Source: Planctomycetaceae bacterium
GTDB lineage: Bacteria; Planctomycetota; Planctomycetia; Planctomycetales; Planctomycetaceae
Length of the DNA stretch: 9,165 nt
Direction: 5' to 3'
Assembly (NCBI GenBank): GCA_003503535.1
Contig: DOCI01000030.1
Location: forward strand, 3,470 to 12,634
Made by a program: the position numbers and the translations under genes. Within the stretch, counting starts at the first letter, position 1, and the number at the start of each line of letters is the position of its first letter. Shown one piece after another: positions 1-7,248 of this stretch. Under the pieces are notes generated by a model, which made no database searches, was not told the DNA's origin, and was given only the letters and a program-made list of their open reading frames with translations.

Positions 1-1316
1 GATTGCCTCCCGGGCTGACTTTGCCTTCCGGTGTCCAGTTTCTGAGTCCTGACCCTCAGTTTGGACAATTCCAGTTTGAGATTCCCGCCAGCCAGATCGA
101 TGAATTGAATGACCAGTTTCCCCCGGGAGATTTGGGGCAGTTTGGTGTCCGTTTTGATCCCGGCTCCAACTCACAGGGAACAGCGGTCATCCCTCAGTAT
201 TCTTATATCGACAATAATGACGATCTCATCTTCGGTTTCGATTTGACGCGAGTTCTGAGAAATCAGGAAATCCGCGAAGCCAAACGCGATTATAATGTGA
301 ATCTGATCAACTTCGGATTTGAATCGACCTTCTGGGATAATCGAGCGTCCATCGAAATGCGGATGCCTTTTGCTCGCTCAGTCAATTCCGATCTCGATCT
401 GACCGCTTCGCAGGTTGTCAATGATGACTACACGCGAGCCGATCTGGTTTCGCCTTTTGGTGGAACCCTCGGCAATGGCAACTTTGCCATGAAGGATATG
501 CAGCTGATTTTCAAATCGGTGGCGTGGTCCTCGGATCGTATCGTTTTCTCCTCCGGTTTTGGACTGCAATTGCCGACCGCTTCCGACTCGAATATCTCGA
601 TTGTCGATGGATTCCCAGACCCCACAATTCGAGTTTTTCAGAATGGCGTGGCTCCCTTAGCTGATGTCTTGCGGTCACGGGATATTCGTGTCAAGAATCA
701 AACGATCGGATTGTCTCCCTATCTGTCTCTGGCAGCAACGCCTACCGATCGCACATTTTTCAACGGTTTCTTTCAGCTCGACTTCCCTTTGGGACAAGAC
801 ACTGTCGAATTTCAGCAAACGAACTTCGCCCGCTTCCTGATTATCAATAACGGCTCTGGAACAACCACACGCGATCCCTTTGTTTCCTCATCGCAATCGG
901 AAGGCAAGATTCGCGATCAGATGCTGATGAACCTCGACATCGGAGGAGGCTACTGGTTTTATCGCAACCCAGCAGCTCGCCGCGTAACCGGACTGGCTGG
1001 CCTGATGGAACTGCACTGGACTTCAACTTTACAGGATGCAGATATCTTCGAAGCCAATTCCACATTCCTGGGCGAGCCCGTTCTGCTGGCCAATCGCGAT
1101 CCCAATCCGAGTGTGCCTCAACCGGTGATTCAAGAAGACCCGATTCGCATCGGCAACACCGCCAACCGCATGGATATCATCAACGCCACCTTCGGCACAA
1201 CGATTCAATTCAGCAATCGATCCACATTCAGCCTCGGCGTAGCCGTTCCATTGCAGGGCGGATTGAATCGAACGTTCGAAACCGAAATCACCGCTCAGTA
1301 CAATAAGATTTATTGA
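1..1316 (+). CDS. Probable outer-membrane beta-barrel protein, 5' end missing
   Basis: An open frame enters from the left edge (first full codon at position 3, a TTG) and ends at TGA 1314-1316, giving about 437 visible residues. The first in-frame ATG lies over 110 residues in, so the true start and any signal peptide are probably outside the window. The visible chain has many short alternating polar/hydrophobic stretches rich in aromatic, Asn, Gly and Thr residues (for example NLINFGFES, GFFQLDF, GGGYWFY, TFSLGVAVPL), as expected for amphipathic beta strands. It ends in an aromatic residue (TAQYNKIY), a common end for outer-membrane barrels. A role as an outer-membrane channel or structural protein is inferred; no catalytic motif or named family is recognised. 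It converges on the methyltransferase gene with only 12 bases between stop codons. It could instead be a non-channel surface beta protein. Confidence 0.7.
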   Translation, partial: LPPGLTLPSGVQFLSPDPQFGQFQFEIPASQIDELNDQFPPGDLGQFGVRFDPGSNSQGTAVIPQYSYIDNNDDLIFGFDLTRVLRNQEIREAKRDYNVNLINFGFESTFWDNRASIEMRMPFARSVNSDLDLTASQVVNDDYTRADLVSPFGGTLGNGNFAMKDMQLIFKSVAWSSDRIVFSSGFGLQLPTASDSNISIVDGFPDPTIRVFQNGVAPLADVLRSRDIRVKNQTIGLSPYLSLAATPTDRTFFNGFFQLDFPLGQDTVEFQQTNFARFLIINNGSGTTTRDPFVSSSQSEGKIRDQMLMNLDIGGGYWFYRNPAARRVTGLAGLMELHWTSTLQDADIFEANSTFLGEPVLLANRDPNPSVPQPVIQEDPIRIGNTANRMDIINATFGTTIQFSNRSTFSLGVAVPLQGGLNRTFETEITAQYNKIY

Positions 1317-1328
1317 ACGGCAGGCGGT

Positions 1329-1334
<6 letters not shown>
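1311..1334. terminator. Inverted repeat spanning two convergent stop codons
   Basis: Arms TATTGAAC (1311-1318) and GTTCAATA (1327-1334) are perfect 8-bp complements around an 8-base loop. The plus-strand TGA (1314-1316) is in the left arm and the minus-strand TGA (1329-1331 on the plus coordinate) is in the right arm. RNA from either strand could fold here. There is no T tract on either side, so it is not a classical intrinsic terminator; it may protect 3' ends or block read-through between the converging genes. Confidence 0.4.
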
Positions 1335-2555
<1,221 letters not shown>

Positions 2556-2580
2556 GGCGTTTATGTTATTTTCGAGAACA

Positions 2581-2611
2581 TGATAATAGAAGAAAACCCC
2601 TTGATAATAGA
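2581..2611 (-). promoter_or_regulatory. Direct repeat upstream of the methyltransferase gene
   Basis: The 10-mer TGATAATAGA occurs at 2581-2590 and again at 2602-2611, exactly 21 bp apart (two helical turns). Read on the minus strand it is TCTATTATCA, which contains the -10-like TATTAT, 26 and 47 bases before the methyltransferase start. It could be a tandem regulator site or a pair of -10 elements. No convincing -35 hexamer accompanies either copy, so function is inferred from position only. Confidence 0.35.
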
Positions 2612-2708
2612 CGAGGTCGACGACAATTAACGCCCCTGGAGGCGACTATTTTTTGAAATCATCACTCAACTGCGAACTAAACATCAGAATATATTACTTA
2701 GACTCATC

Positions 2709-2736
2709 TTGACCTGTATTCGGAATTTCACATAAA
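2709..2736 (+). promoter_or_regulatory. Sigma70-like promoter for the TlpA-like lipoprotein gene
   Basis: TTGACC (2709-2714) is followed after 16 bases by CATAAA (2731-2736), which match the -35 and -10 consensus at 5/6 and 4/6 positions. The expected transcript start, near 2743, lies about 100 bases ahead of the gene start at 2840. No better candidate was seen in this intergenic stretch. Confidence 0.45.
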
Positions 2737-2839
2737 AACCCCGGAATTACAATACCCGAGGAAGCGTCGATGATCTCATTTTATCGACAAAGCCTATTAC
2801 GAACGGCATATTACGCGTTCAGAAACAGGATATACAGCA

Positions 2840-4252
2840 ATGGTTCAGGCAGCATTGAATCTGGTAATGAAACCAACGAATCTAAGCCCTTCATTTCGAA
2901 GGGCTTCATTTGGAATTACTCATACATTCTGCCTGATGGGTCTGATCGTGGTTGCCTCGGGATGTGGACAATCAGAAACCATTTCCGAACAGGAACCGGA
3001 AAAGACTCTCAAGTCGGCTCCAAATATTGTCCAGCTGGGGCCTGAGGATCATCAACTCTTTGGCCGTATCGAGAATTCGTCTGAGAATCCACAAACACAG
3101 GCGACCGTCCCTGCATTGACGATTCGTCCGGCGACTCAAACGGAACTCGGACCGGAAATTCAGACCGCTTCACTGGAATTAATACGGCGTTTGCCGGCCG
3201 AAAAAGTCCCGGTGACTTCTGGAACAGCTGAATGGGACCTCGAGCAAATCTCAGCATTAATGACGGAATCGGAGGCTTTGATCAGTGAGGATTCGGAAGT
3301 GCCCGAGAGTACTCGGCTGGTGCGGATTCGTGAAAACAATCAGAGAATTGTCTCACTGGCCTCACATGCGATTTCCATATCTTACGATGAACCTGATCAG
3401 GTTCCCCAGTTCAATGCCGCCGTCCATTCGTTGATGGAAGCTCGCTTCCAGTTGGCATTACAAGGCGACGAAGCGGCATTGCAGGAGTTGTACAACGATG
3501 CCGCTTTGCTGGCGAAACAACAACCGGATTCCGTAGCGGCCGTCATCGCGTCAGGAACCATTGTTCGACTGGCGGAAAAATTGGCGTTGCGAAATGAAGC
3601 CGATTCTCCCTGGTTGAGTGAGCATGTCCGTCAGGCCAAATTGTTCGCAACCAATTTCCGAAATGAAGAAGCCCGGGCCATTGTTCAATTGATTTCCGCC
3701 GCAGAACTGTGTGAAGAACGAAACATTATTCTGCCTGCCATAGAATGTTACACTGTTATTCAACAGACCTTTCCGGAGACACCTTTCAAAGAACGAATTG
3801 AAGCTTCTTTGCGACGAGTCAGTCTGGTCAATCGAAAGCTGACAATTGAGGGGCCGTCGATTGACGGCAAAACCATCACACTCAAAGAATATGCGGGTCA
3901 GCATGTCATTGTTGCCTTCTGGTCTTCAAAGTCACATGAATTTGTGAACCATCTCGACGTTCTGAACCAGTTAACAAATAACGAAGGCTATGCAGTAATT
4001 GGCATCAATCTGGATTCTGAACCGCAAAACTTTCAGGATTTTCTGTCGAGCCACGACGTTCCCGGACAGCACATCTTCTATCCTCTCGCTGATCTCCGTG
4101 GAGCCAACCAGCCTTTTGCGAAGCAATTCGGTGTGAGCGAGGCTCCCAGCTACTGGCTGGTCGATGCGGATGGGATTGTTCGTGCAACAGCTCTTTCTGT
4201 AGAACAACTCTCAAAATTGCCTACACAAAAATCTATTACCGCTGAGAATTAA
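2840..4252 (+). CDS. Lipoprotein with a cysteine-less TlpA/thioredoxin-like C-terminal domain
   Basis: The 470-residue protein begins with a basic stretch and a hydrophobic run (about 27-38) ending in ASGC, a lipoprotein signal with lipidated Cys42. It should therefore be membrane-anchored and face the periplasm. Residues 43-130 are low-complexity, Gln/Glu/Thr rich; 131-330 are mostly helical and unrecognised. Residues 333-455 look like a TlpA/ResA/AhpC-type thioredoxin fold: GPSIDGKTITLKEYAGQ, then HVIVAFW, YAVIGINLDSE, and APSYWLVDADG with the likely cis-proline Pro436. The usual WCxxC is WSSKS (361-365), so both redox cysteines are serines and disulfide chemistry is not expected; a binding or scaffold role is likelier. 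The ATG at 2840 is chosen because AGGA (2827-2830) lies 9 bases upstream; ATG 2867 would also keep the signal. The gene ends in a strong terminator. The fold is confident; the function is unknown. Confidence 0.85.
   Translation: MVQAALNLVMKPTNLSPSFRRASFGITHTFCLMGLIVVASGCGQSETISEQEPEKTLKSAPNIVQLGPEDHQLFGRIENSSENPQTQATVPALTIRPATQTELGPEIQTASLELIRRLPAEKVPVTSGTAEWDLEQISALMTESEALISEDSEVPESTRLVRIRENNQRIVSLASHAISISYDEPDQVPQFNAAVHSLMEARFQLALQGDEAALQELYNDAALLAKQQPDSVAAVIASGTIVRLAEKLALRNEADSPWLSEHVRQAKLFATNFRNEEARAIVQLISAAELCEERNIILPAIECYTVIQQTFPETPFKERIEASLRRVSLVNRKLTIEGPSIDGKTITLKEYAGQHVIVAFWSSKSHEFVNHLDVLNQLTNNEGYAVIGINLDSEPQNFQDFLSSHDVPGQHIFYPLADLRGANQPFAKQFGVSEAPSYWLVDADGIVRATALSVEQLSKLPTQKSITAEN
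2884..2906 (+). repeat. Perfect hairpin inside the lipoprotein signal-peptide codons
   Basis: AAGCCCTTC (2884-2892) and GAAGGGCTT (2898-2906) are exact 9-bp complements around a five-base loop ATTTC. The hairpin lies in roughly codons 16-22 of the lipoprotein gene and 17 bases after the alternative ATG at 2867. In mRNA it could affect early elongation or choice between the two starts; this is inference. Confidence 0.45.
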
Positions 4253-4266
4253 TGCGATGTCGACAT

Positions 4267-4318
4267 CCACAAAATGAAATCACCACCCGAGCCAATTCCG
4301 GCTCGGGTTTTTTTGTGG
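4267..4318 (+). terminator. Strong intrinsic terminator after the lipoprotein gene
   Basis: The stem CCCGAGCC (4286-4293) pairs with GGCTCGGG (4300-4307) around AATTCC and is followed by seven T (4308-4314). An outer pair, CCACAAAA (4267-4274) and TTTTGTGG (4311-4318), can also form and would place the T tract in an outer stem. It starts 14 bases after the TAA at 4250-4252. Confidence 0.9.
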
Positions 4319-4577
4319 ACGAAACAGGCAAATTCTGATGGACTCGAAACTGTCAATCCAGGTCCTTACATTCAATTCTGAAACAAGATTTTTTTCTTAA
4401 AATGAATTTCTGATGATTATATTCGTTTTATTTTTTGAATTTTTAAAATTTTTCATAAAATAATCAGGCACCACATTGTGCATAATTACTGGTCTTTTGT
4501 GGCATAATGCGCACAATTGTTTAATAATTTTGAGAAATTAGGTGATTTAGTCTCAATTATTGCCCAATCTTGACTAT

Positions 4578-4601
4578 AAATGCAGGGATATGCCTGCATT
4601 T
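4578..4601. repeat. Perfect 9-bp inverted repeat upstream of the lexA promoter
   Basis: AAATGCAGG (4578-4586) and CCTGCATTT (4593-4601) are exact complements separated by six bases. It lies 16 bases upstream of the proposed -35 of lexA. The dyad spacing suits either a dimeric regulator or an RNA hairpin if transcription begins further upstream. Confidence 0.45.
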
Positions 4602-4616
4602 GCGTGGATGTGGTAC

Positions 4617-4657
4617 TTGTCCTCAGCAATAGACAGTGGTATATTGGTAATATTACC
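4617..4657 (+). promoter_or_regulatory. lexA promoter with an operator-like palindrome
   Basis: TTGTCC (4617-4622) and TATATT (4640-4645) are separated by exactly 17 bases and match sigma70 hexamers well. GGTAATATTACC (4646-4657), a perfect 12-bp palindrome, begins right after the -10 and would cover the transcript start. LexA normally represses its own gene from a dyad over the promoter, so this palindrome is the best visible LexA-operator candidate. It matches neither CTGT-N8-ACAG nor the GAAC-N4-GTTC type. Confidence 0.5.
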
Positions 4658-4745
4658 GGTTGTCAGGCTTTCAACATACCGAGAAGACCTGACTATACGC
4701 TCTGCTTCCTACCAATAATCCAAATTAACTGGGCCAAACATCTTT

Positions 4746-4751
4746 AAAGGA
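4746..4751 (+). promoter_or_regulatory. lexA ribosome binding site
   Basis: AAAGGA ends 7 bases before the ATG at 4759, which supports that start. The resulting N-terminus also matches the usual LexA start. Confidence 0.7.
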
Positions 4752-4758
4752 TGAAACC

Positions 4759-5367
4759 ATGATAGAAAAAAGCCATCCACCGCTTACAGAACGCCAATCA
4801 GCCATTTACGATTTCTTAAAAGAAAAAATTGTGAACCGAGGCTACGGTCCCACTGTCCGTGAGATTGGGAATCACTTTGGAATTCGTTCCCCCAATGGAG
4901 TTATGTGCCATCTGAAGGCACTGGAACGCAAGGGATTGATTACTCGGGAATCACACATGTCCCGCGCAATTCAGTTGACGGATCACTCTCAAATGCGATC
5001 CACAACCATGAAACTGGCTGGTCAGATTGCAGCGGGAAGTCCGGTTCTGGCTGTCGAAGATCAGGAAACAATTGACTTTTCCGGATTGTTCAACGACCAG
5101 GATCAATTTTGTCTCCGCGTTAAAGGCGATTCGATGATCGAAGATCATATTGCTGAAGGAGACTATGTTGTCGTCGAACGAACCACCAATTGCAACGACG
5201 GAGATATTGTTGTCGCTCTGGTTGATGGCACAGAAGCGACATTGAAGCGTTTCTTCAAAGAACCAAACCGGATTCGCCTTGAACCTGCCAATTCCACTAT
5301 GCAACCTATCTACTCGAACAATGTCGAAATTATGGGTGTCGTCTCTGGTGTAATTCGTCAGTACTAA
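4759..5367 (+). CDS. lexA: LexA repressor, self-cleaving SOS regulator
   Basis: This 202-residue protein has the full LexA layout and the usual length (E. coli 202). It represses DNA-damage genes until RecA filaments trigger its autocleavage in the cytoplasm. The N-terminal winged helix-turn-helix begins LTERQSAIYDFL (9-20), continues PTVREIGNHFGI (31-42), and has recognition helix SPNGVMCHLKAL (44-55). The cleavage bond is Ala92-Gly93 in IAAGSPVLA. The catalytic pair is Ser125 (VKGDSMIEDH) and Lys163 (EATLKRFF), so it should be active. The recognition helix keeps the SPN...HLKAL frame of proteobacterial LexA but differs in the base-contacting residues, so the operator need not be the E. coli SOS box. 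The gene has its own promoter and terminator and no damage-repair partner in the window. Confidence 0.97.
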   Translation: MIEKSHPPLTERQSAIYDFLKEKIVNRGYGPTVREIGNHFGIRSPNGVMCHLKALERKGLITRESHMSRAIQLTDHSQMRSTTMKLAGQIAAGSPVLAVEDQETIDFSGLFNDQDQFCLRVKGDSMIEDHIAEGDYVVVERTTNCNDGDIVVALVDGTEATLKRFFKEPNRIRLEPANSTMQPIYSNNVEIMGVVSGVIRQY

Positions 5368-5415
5368 GAATAAATCGGATTTCTGAAAGTTTTGTCTTAT
5401 CAGATTCGAATTCAT

Positions 5416-5446
5416 AAAAGAGACGCCTGTGGGTGTCTCTTTTTTT
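5416..5446 (+). terminator. Intrinsic terminator after lexA
   Basis: AGAGACGCC (5419-5427) pairs with GGTGTCTCT (5432-5440) around TGTG, with one G-U pair, and runs into seven T (5440-5446). The A run at 5416-5419 can pair with the T tract and would give a shorter U tract on the opposite strand. It begins about 50 bases after the lexA stop. Confidence 0.9.
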
Positions 5447-5482
5447 ACGCCTGAACATAGGGTTCGTAAAAGCAACACTTTC

Positions 5483-5507
5483 CCCTCGCTGACACTTCGG
5501 GTTATGA
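5483..5507. repeat. Intergenic repeat of planctomycete type
   Basis: The 25 bases include CTCGCTGACACTTCGGGTTA. On the minus strand they could encode the spurious peptide NHNPKCQRGE. From memory, near-identical runs recur in many planctomycete intergenic regions. Only one copy is in this window, so repetition is recalled rather than seen. It lies 68 bases ahead of the ABC ATPase start and may overlap its promoter region, where no clear hexamers were found. Confidence 0.45.
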
Positions 5508-5574
5508 TTCATCGGAGCGATTTCCGCTTTTCCCAATTCAGCACAAGCACTCATTTTCTGAAACTGTTTCGATT

Positions 5575-7068
5575 ATGTCAGTCAGCACATCCTCCATTCT
5601 GAGTATGTCGGGAATCACGAAACGGTTTGGAGCAACCATCGCATTAGACGATGTCGCGATTGATGTGCAGCCTGGCCAGGTGCTGGCTTTGATTGGGGAA
5701 AATGGAGCGGGCAAGAGTACCTTGATGCGGATTTTAAGTGGTTCGATCAAACCCGATTCCGGACAAATGAGTCTGGAGCAGCAGGCTTACGAACCAGCCG
5801 ACCCACACTCTGCTCGACTGGCGGGTGTGAGCATGATTTATCAGGAGTTGACGATCGCTCCTGACTTGAGTCTGGAAGACAATTTGATGCTCGGCTGCGA
5901 GTCGTCCCGGTTTGGATTGCTCGATCGTAAGGCTCAGCGAGAGCGGATGCAGGAGGCTCTTCGCCTGCTTGGATTGGATCAGTTTCCGCTAACGATACCG
6001 GCGCGCCTGCTGTCTCCCGCTTCTCAACAGTTGGTGGAAATTGCGCGGGCCTTGGTCAATCAATCGAAGATTGTGATTTTTGACGAGCCGACGAGTTCTT
6101 TGACGTCTGAAGATGTGCAGCAGTTGTTCAAGGTAATACGCATCCTGAAAGAACGTGGATTGGGTCTGGTTTACATCAGTCATTTTCTGGAAGAAATTCG
6201 AGAACTGTGCGATGACTATGTGATACTTAGAGATGGTCAAAGTGTGGGAGCTGGCAAGCTGGATGAGGCGAGCGATGATCAGATCGTGCATCTGATGATT
6301 GGCCGAGAACTTGAAGAATTGTTTCCGACAGTGCCTCATGAGCAGGGCGAACTCTTGCTGGATCTAACCAGTCTTACCGGCTCAGAGAAGCCGGTCGATG
6401 TTTCGCTGCAGATTCGTCGCGGAGAGATTGTCGGTCTGGCGGGTCTGGTCGGAGCCGGGCGAACGGAGTTGGCGCGGTGTCTGTATGGATTGGATCCAGT
6501 GAAGTCGGGGACTGTCAAAATTGAAGAGATCCAACCGGCTCCAAATCCGCGGGCTCGGATTCGAGCGGGGATGGGGATGGTTTCGGAAGACCGAAAAACA
6601 GAAGGGCTCGCCCAAAATCGTTCGATTGCTGACAACCTGACATTATCACGACTGGAAGACTATGCGCGGTTCGGTGTGGTGAATTTGACCTCTCAGAAAA
6701 AATCTGCTCGCGAGTGGATGAATCGTCTGAATGTCAAAGCGGAATCTCCCGAGCAGACGATTCAGGCACTTTCGGGGGGCAATCAGCAGAAGGTCGCGAT
6801 CGCACGCGTATTGCATCAGCAGGCCGATTTATTAATTCTCGATGAGCCCACACGTGGCATTGATGTCCGAACGAAATCGGAAATCTATCGGCTGATGGGC
6901 GAGTGCGCGGCTCAGGGAAAAGCGGTGTTGTTTATCAGTTCGTACCTGCCGGAGTTGCAGGCGGTGTGTGATCGAATTGGTGTGATGGCGCGGGGGCGAT
7001 TGAAAGAGATTCGTCCTACGGAAGAGTGGACGGCAGCTGAGATTATGCGCGTTGCGATTTCGAAGTGA
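5575..7068 (+). CDS. Sugar-type ABC transporter ATPase with two nucleotide-binding domains
   Basis: The 497-residue protein is a tandem ATPase of the RbsA/MglA/XylG class, which powers uptake of ribose, galactose, xylose or similar solutes from the inner face of the cytoplasmic membrane. Domain 1: Walker A GENGAGKST (41-49), Q-loop Gln90, signature LSPASQQ (146-152), Walker B IVIFDEPT (166-173), switch His203. Domain 2 has the class-typical degenerate P-loop GLVGAGRTE (290-298, Arg in place of Lys), VSEDRK (336-341), signature LSGGNQQ (399-405), and Walker B LLILDEPT (419-426). Length fits the family. The ATG at 5575 lacks a clear Shine-Dalgarno, but starts about 6 residues before the first beta strand, as in homologues. 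No permease or periplasmic binding-protein gene is adjacent in the window: lexA is upstream and a repeat block plus minus-strand genes lie downstream. The substrate cannot be named. The family is near certain. Confidence 0.95.
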   Translation: MSVSTSSILSMSGITKRFGATIALDDVAIDVQPGQVLALIGENGAGKSTLMRILSGSIKPDSGQMSLEQQAYEPADPHSARLAGVSMIYQELTIAPDLSLEDNLMLGCESSRFGLLDRKAQRERMQEALRLLGLDQFPLTIPARLLSPASQQLVEIARALVNQSKIVIFDEPTSSLTSEDVQQLFKVIRILKERGLGLVYISHFLEEIRELCDDYVILRDGQSVGAGKLDEASDDQIVHLMIGRELEELFPTVPHEQGELLLDLTSLTGSEKPVDVSLQIRRGEIVGLAGLVGAGRTELARCLYGLDPVKSGTVKIEEIQPAPNPRARIRAGMGMVSEDRKTEGLAQNRSIADNLTLSRLEDYARFGVVNLTSQKKSAREWMNRLNVKAESPEQTIQALSGGNQQKVAIARVLHQQADLLILDEPTRGIDVRTKSEIYRLMGECAAQGKAVLFISSYLPELQAVCDRIGVMARGRLKEIRPTEEWTAAEIMRVAISK

Positions 7069-7082
7069 GTTGCAACGGGTTG

Positions 7083-7119
7083 CCCAGATAGCTCCGCTAT
7101 CTGGGTGGACGAAGTCCAC
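7083..7119. repeat. Tandem pair of hairpins, first intergenic block
   Basis: CCCAGATAGC (7083-7092) pairs with GCTATCTGGG (7096-7105) around TCC. The last G of that stem starts the next one, GTGGAC (7105-7110) with GTCCAC (7114-7119) around GAA. Both loops are three bases. The pair starts 14 bases after the ABC ATPase stop, so it could protect or end that transcript, though no T tract follows. Confidence 0.6.
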
Positions 7120-7163
7120 AAGAGGACTGCAGTTGGATGATGGAATTTTCTCACCGCGTTCTT

Positions 7164-7205
7164 GCGGCTTCGCCGCCCTGAAAGAATCTTTCAGGGCTAT
7201 CCTAC
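7164..7205. repeat. Second tandem pair of hairpins, ending in TCCTAC
   Basis: GCGGC (7164-7168) pairs with GCCGC (7172-7176) around TTC, then CCCTGAAAG (7176-7184) pairs with CTTTCAGGG (7188-7196) around AAT. As in the preceding pair, adjacent stems share one base and each loop is three bases. The block ends TCCTAC (7200-7205), the same hexamer that follows the hairpin at 7641. I read it as a REP-like mobile repeat. Confidence 0.6.
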
Positions 7206-7227
7206 TGATTTCAAATTAATAGAACCC

Positions 7228-7248
7228 CACGTTCAAGCGTGTTTTTTT
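7228..7248 (+). terminator. Weak terminator-like hairpin on the plus strand
   Basis: CACGT (7228-7232) pairs with GCGTG (7237-7241), including one G-U pair, and seven T follow (7242-7248). It could stop transcripts coming from the ABC ATPase gene before they run antisense into the small minus-strand gene, whose last codons it overlaps. The short stem makes it doubtful. Confidence 0.35.

Larger units (their letters stand above)
4320..4758 (+). promoter_or_regulatory. AT-rich non-coding leader of lexA, rich in inverted repeats
   Basis: No convincing reading frame is present in these 439 bases. About 4384-4466 is strikingly AT-rich with A and T runs. Downstream are several inverted repeats: TTGTG/CACAA (4497-4501, 4512-4516); TTGAGA/TCTCAA (4530-4535, 4551-4556) with AATAA/TTATT extending it; AAATGCAGG/CCTGCATTT (4578-4586, 4593-4601); GGTAATATTACC (4646-4657); and GTCAGG/CCTGAC (4662-4667, 4688-4693). 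TTGTGCATAAT (4476-4486) is nearly repeated as TTGTGGCATAAT (4497-4508). The likely role is regulation of lexA; an unannotated small RNA cannot be excluded. Confidence 0.55.

Noticed and set aside
4570..4601. TTGACT at 4570-4575 as a second lexA -35
   Set aside because: No -10-like hexamer is found 15-19 bases downstream; that stretch is the arm of an inverted repeat.
4951..5554. Minus-strand frames at 4951-5478 and 5330-5554
   Set aside because: They are antisense to lexA or run across its terminator and an intergenic repeat. The NPKCQRGE-like peptide is a product of the repeat, not a gene.
6444..6468. Arg in place of Lys in the second P-loop as a defect of the ABC ATPase
   Set aside because: A degenerate second Walker A is normal for the RbsA/MglA class.
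7083..7205. CRISPR array or tRNA-like structure in the hairpin block
   Set aside because: The stems differ in sequence and spacing, there are no regular spacers, and there is no cloverleaf or CCA-type end.
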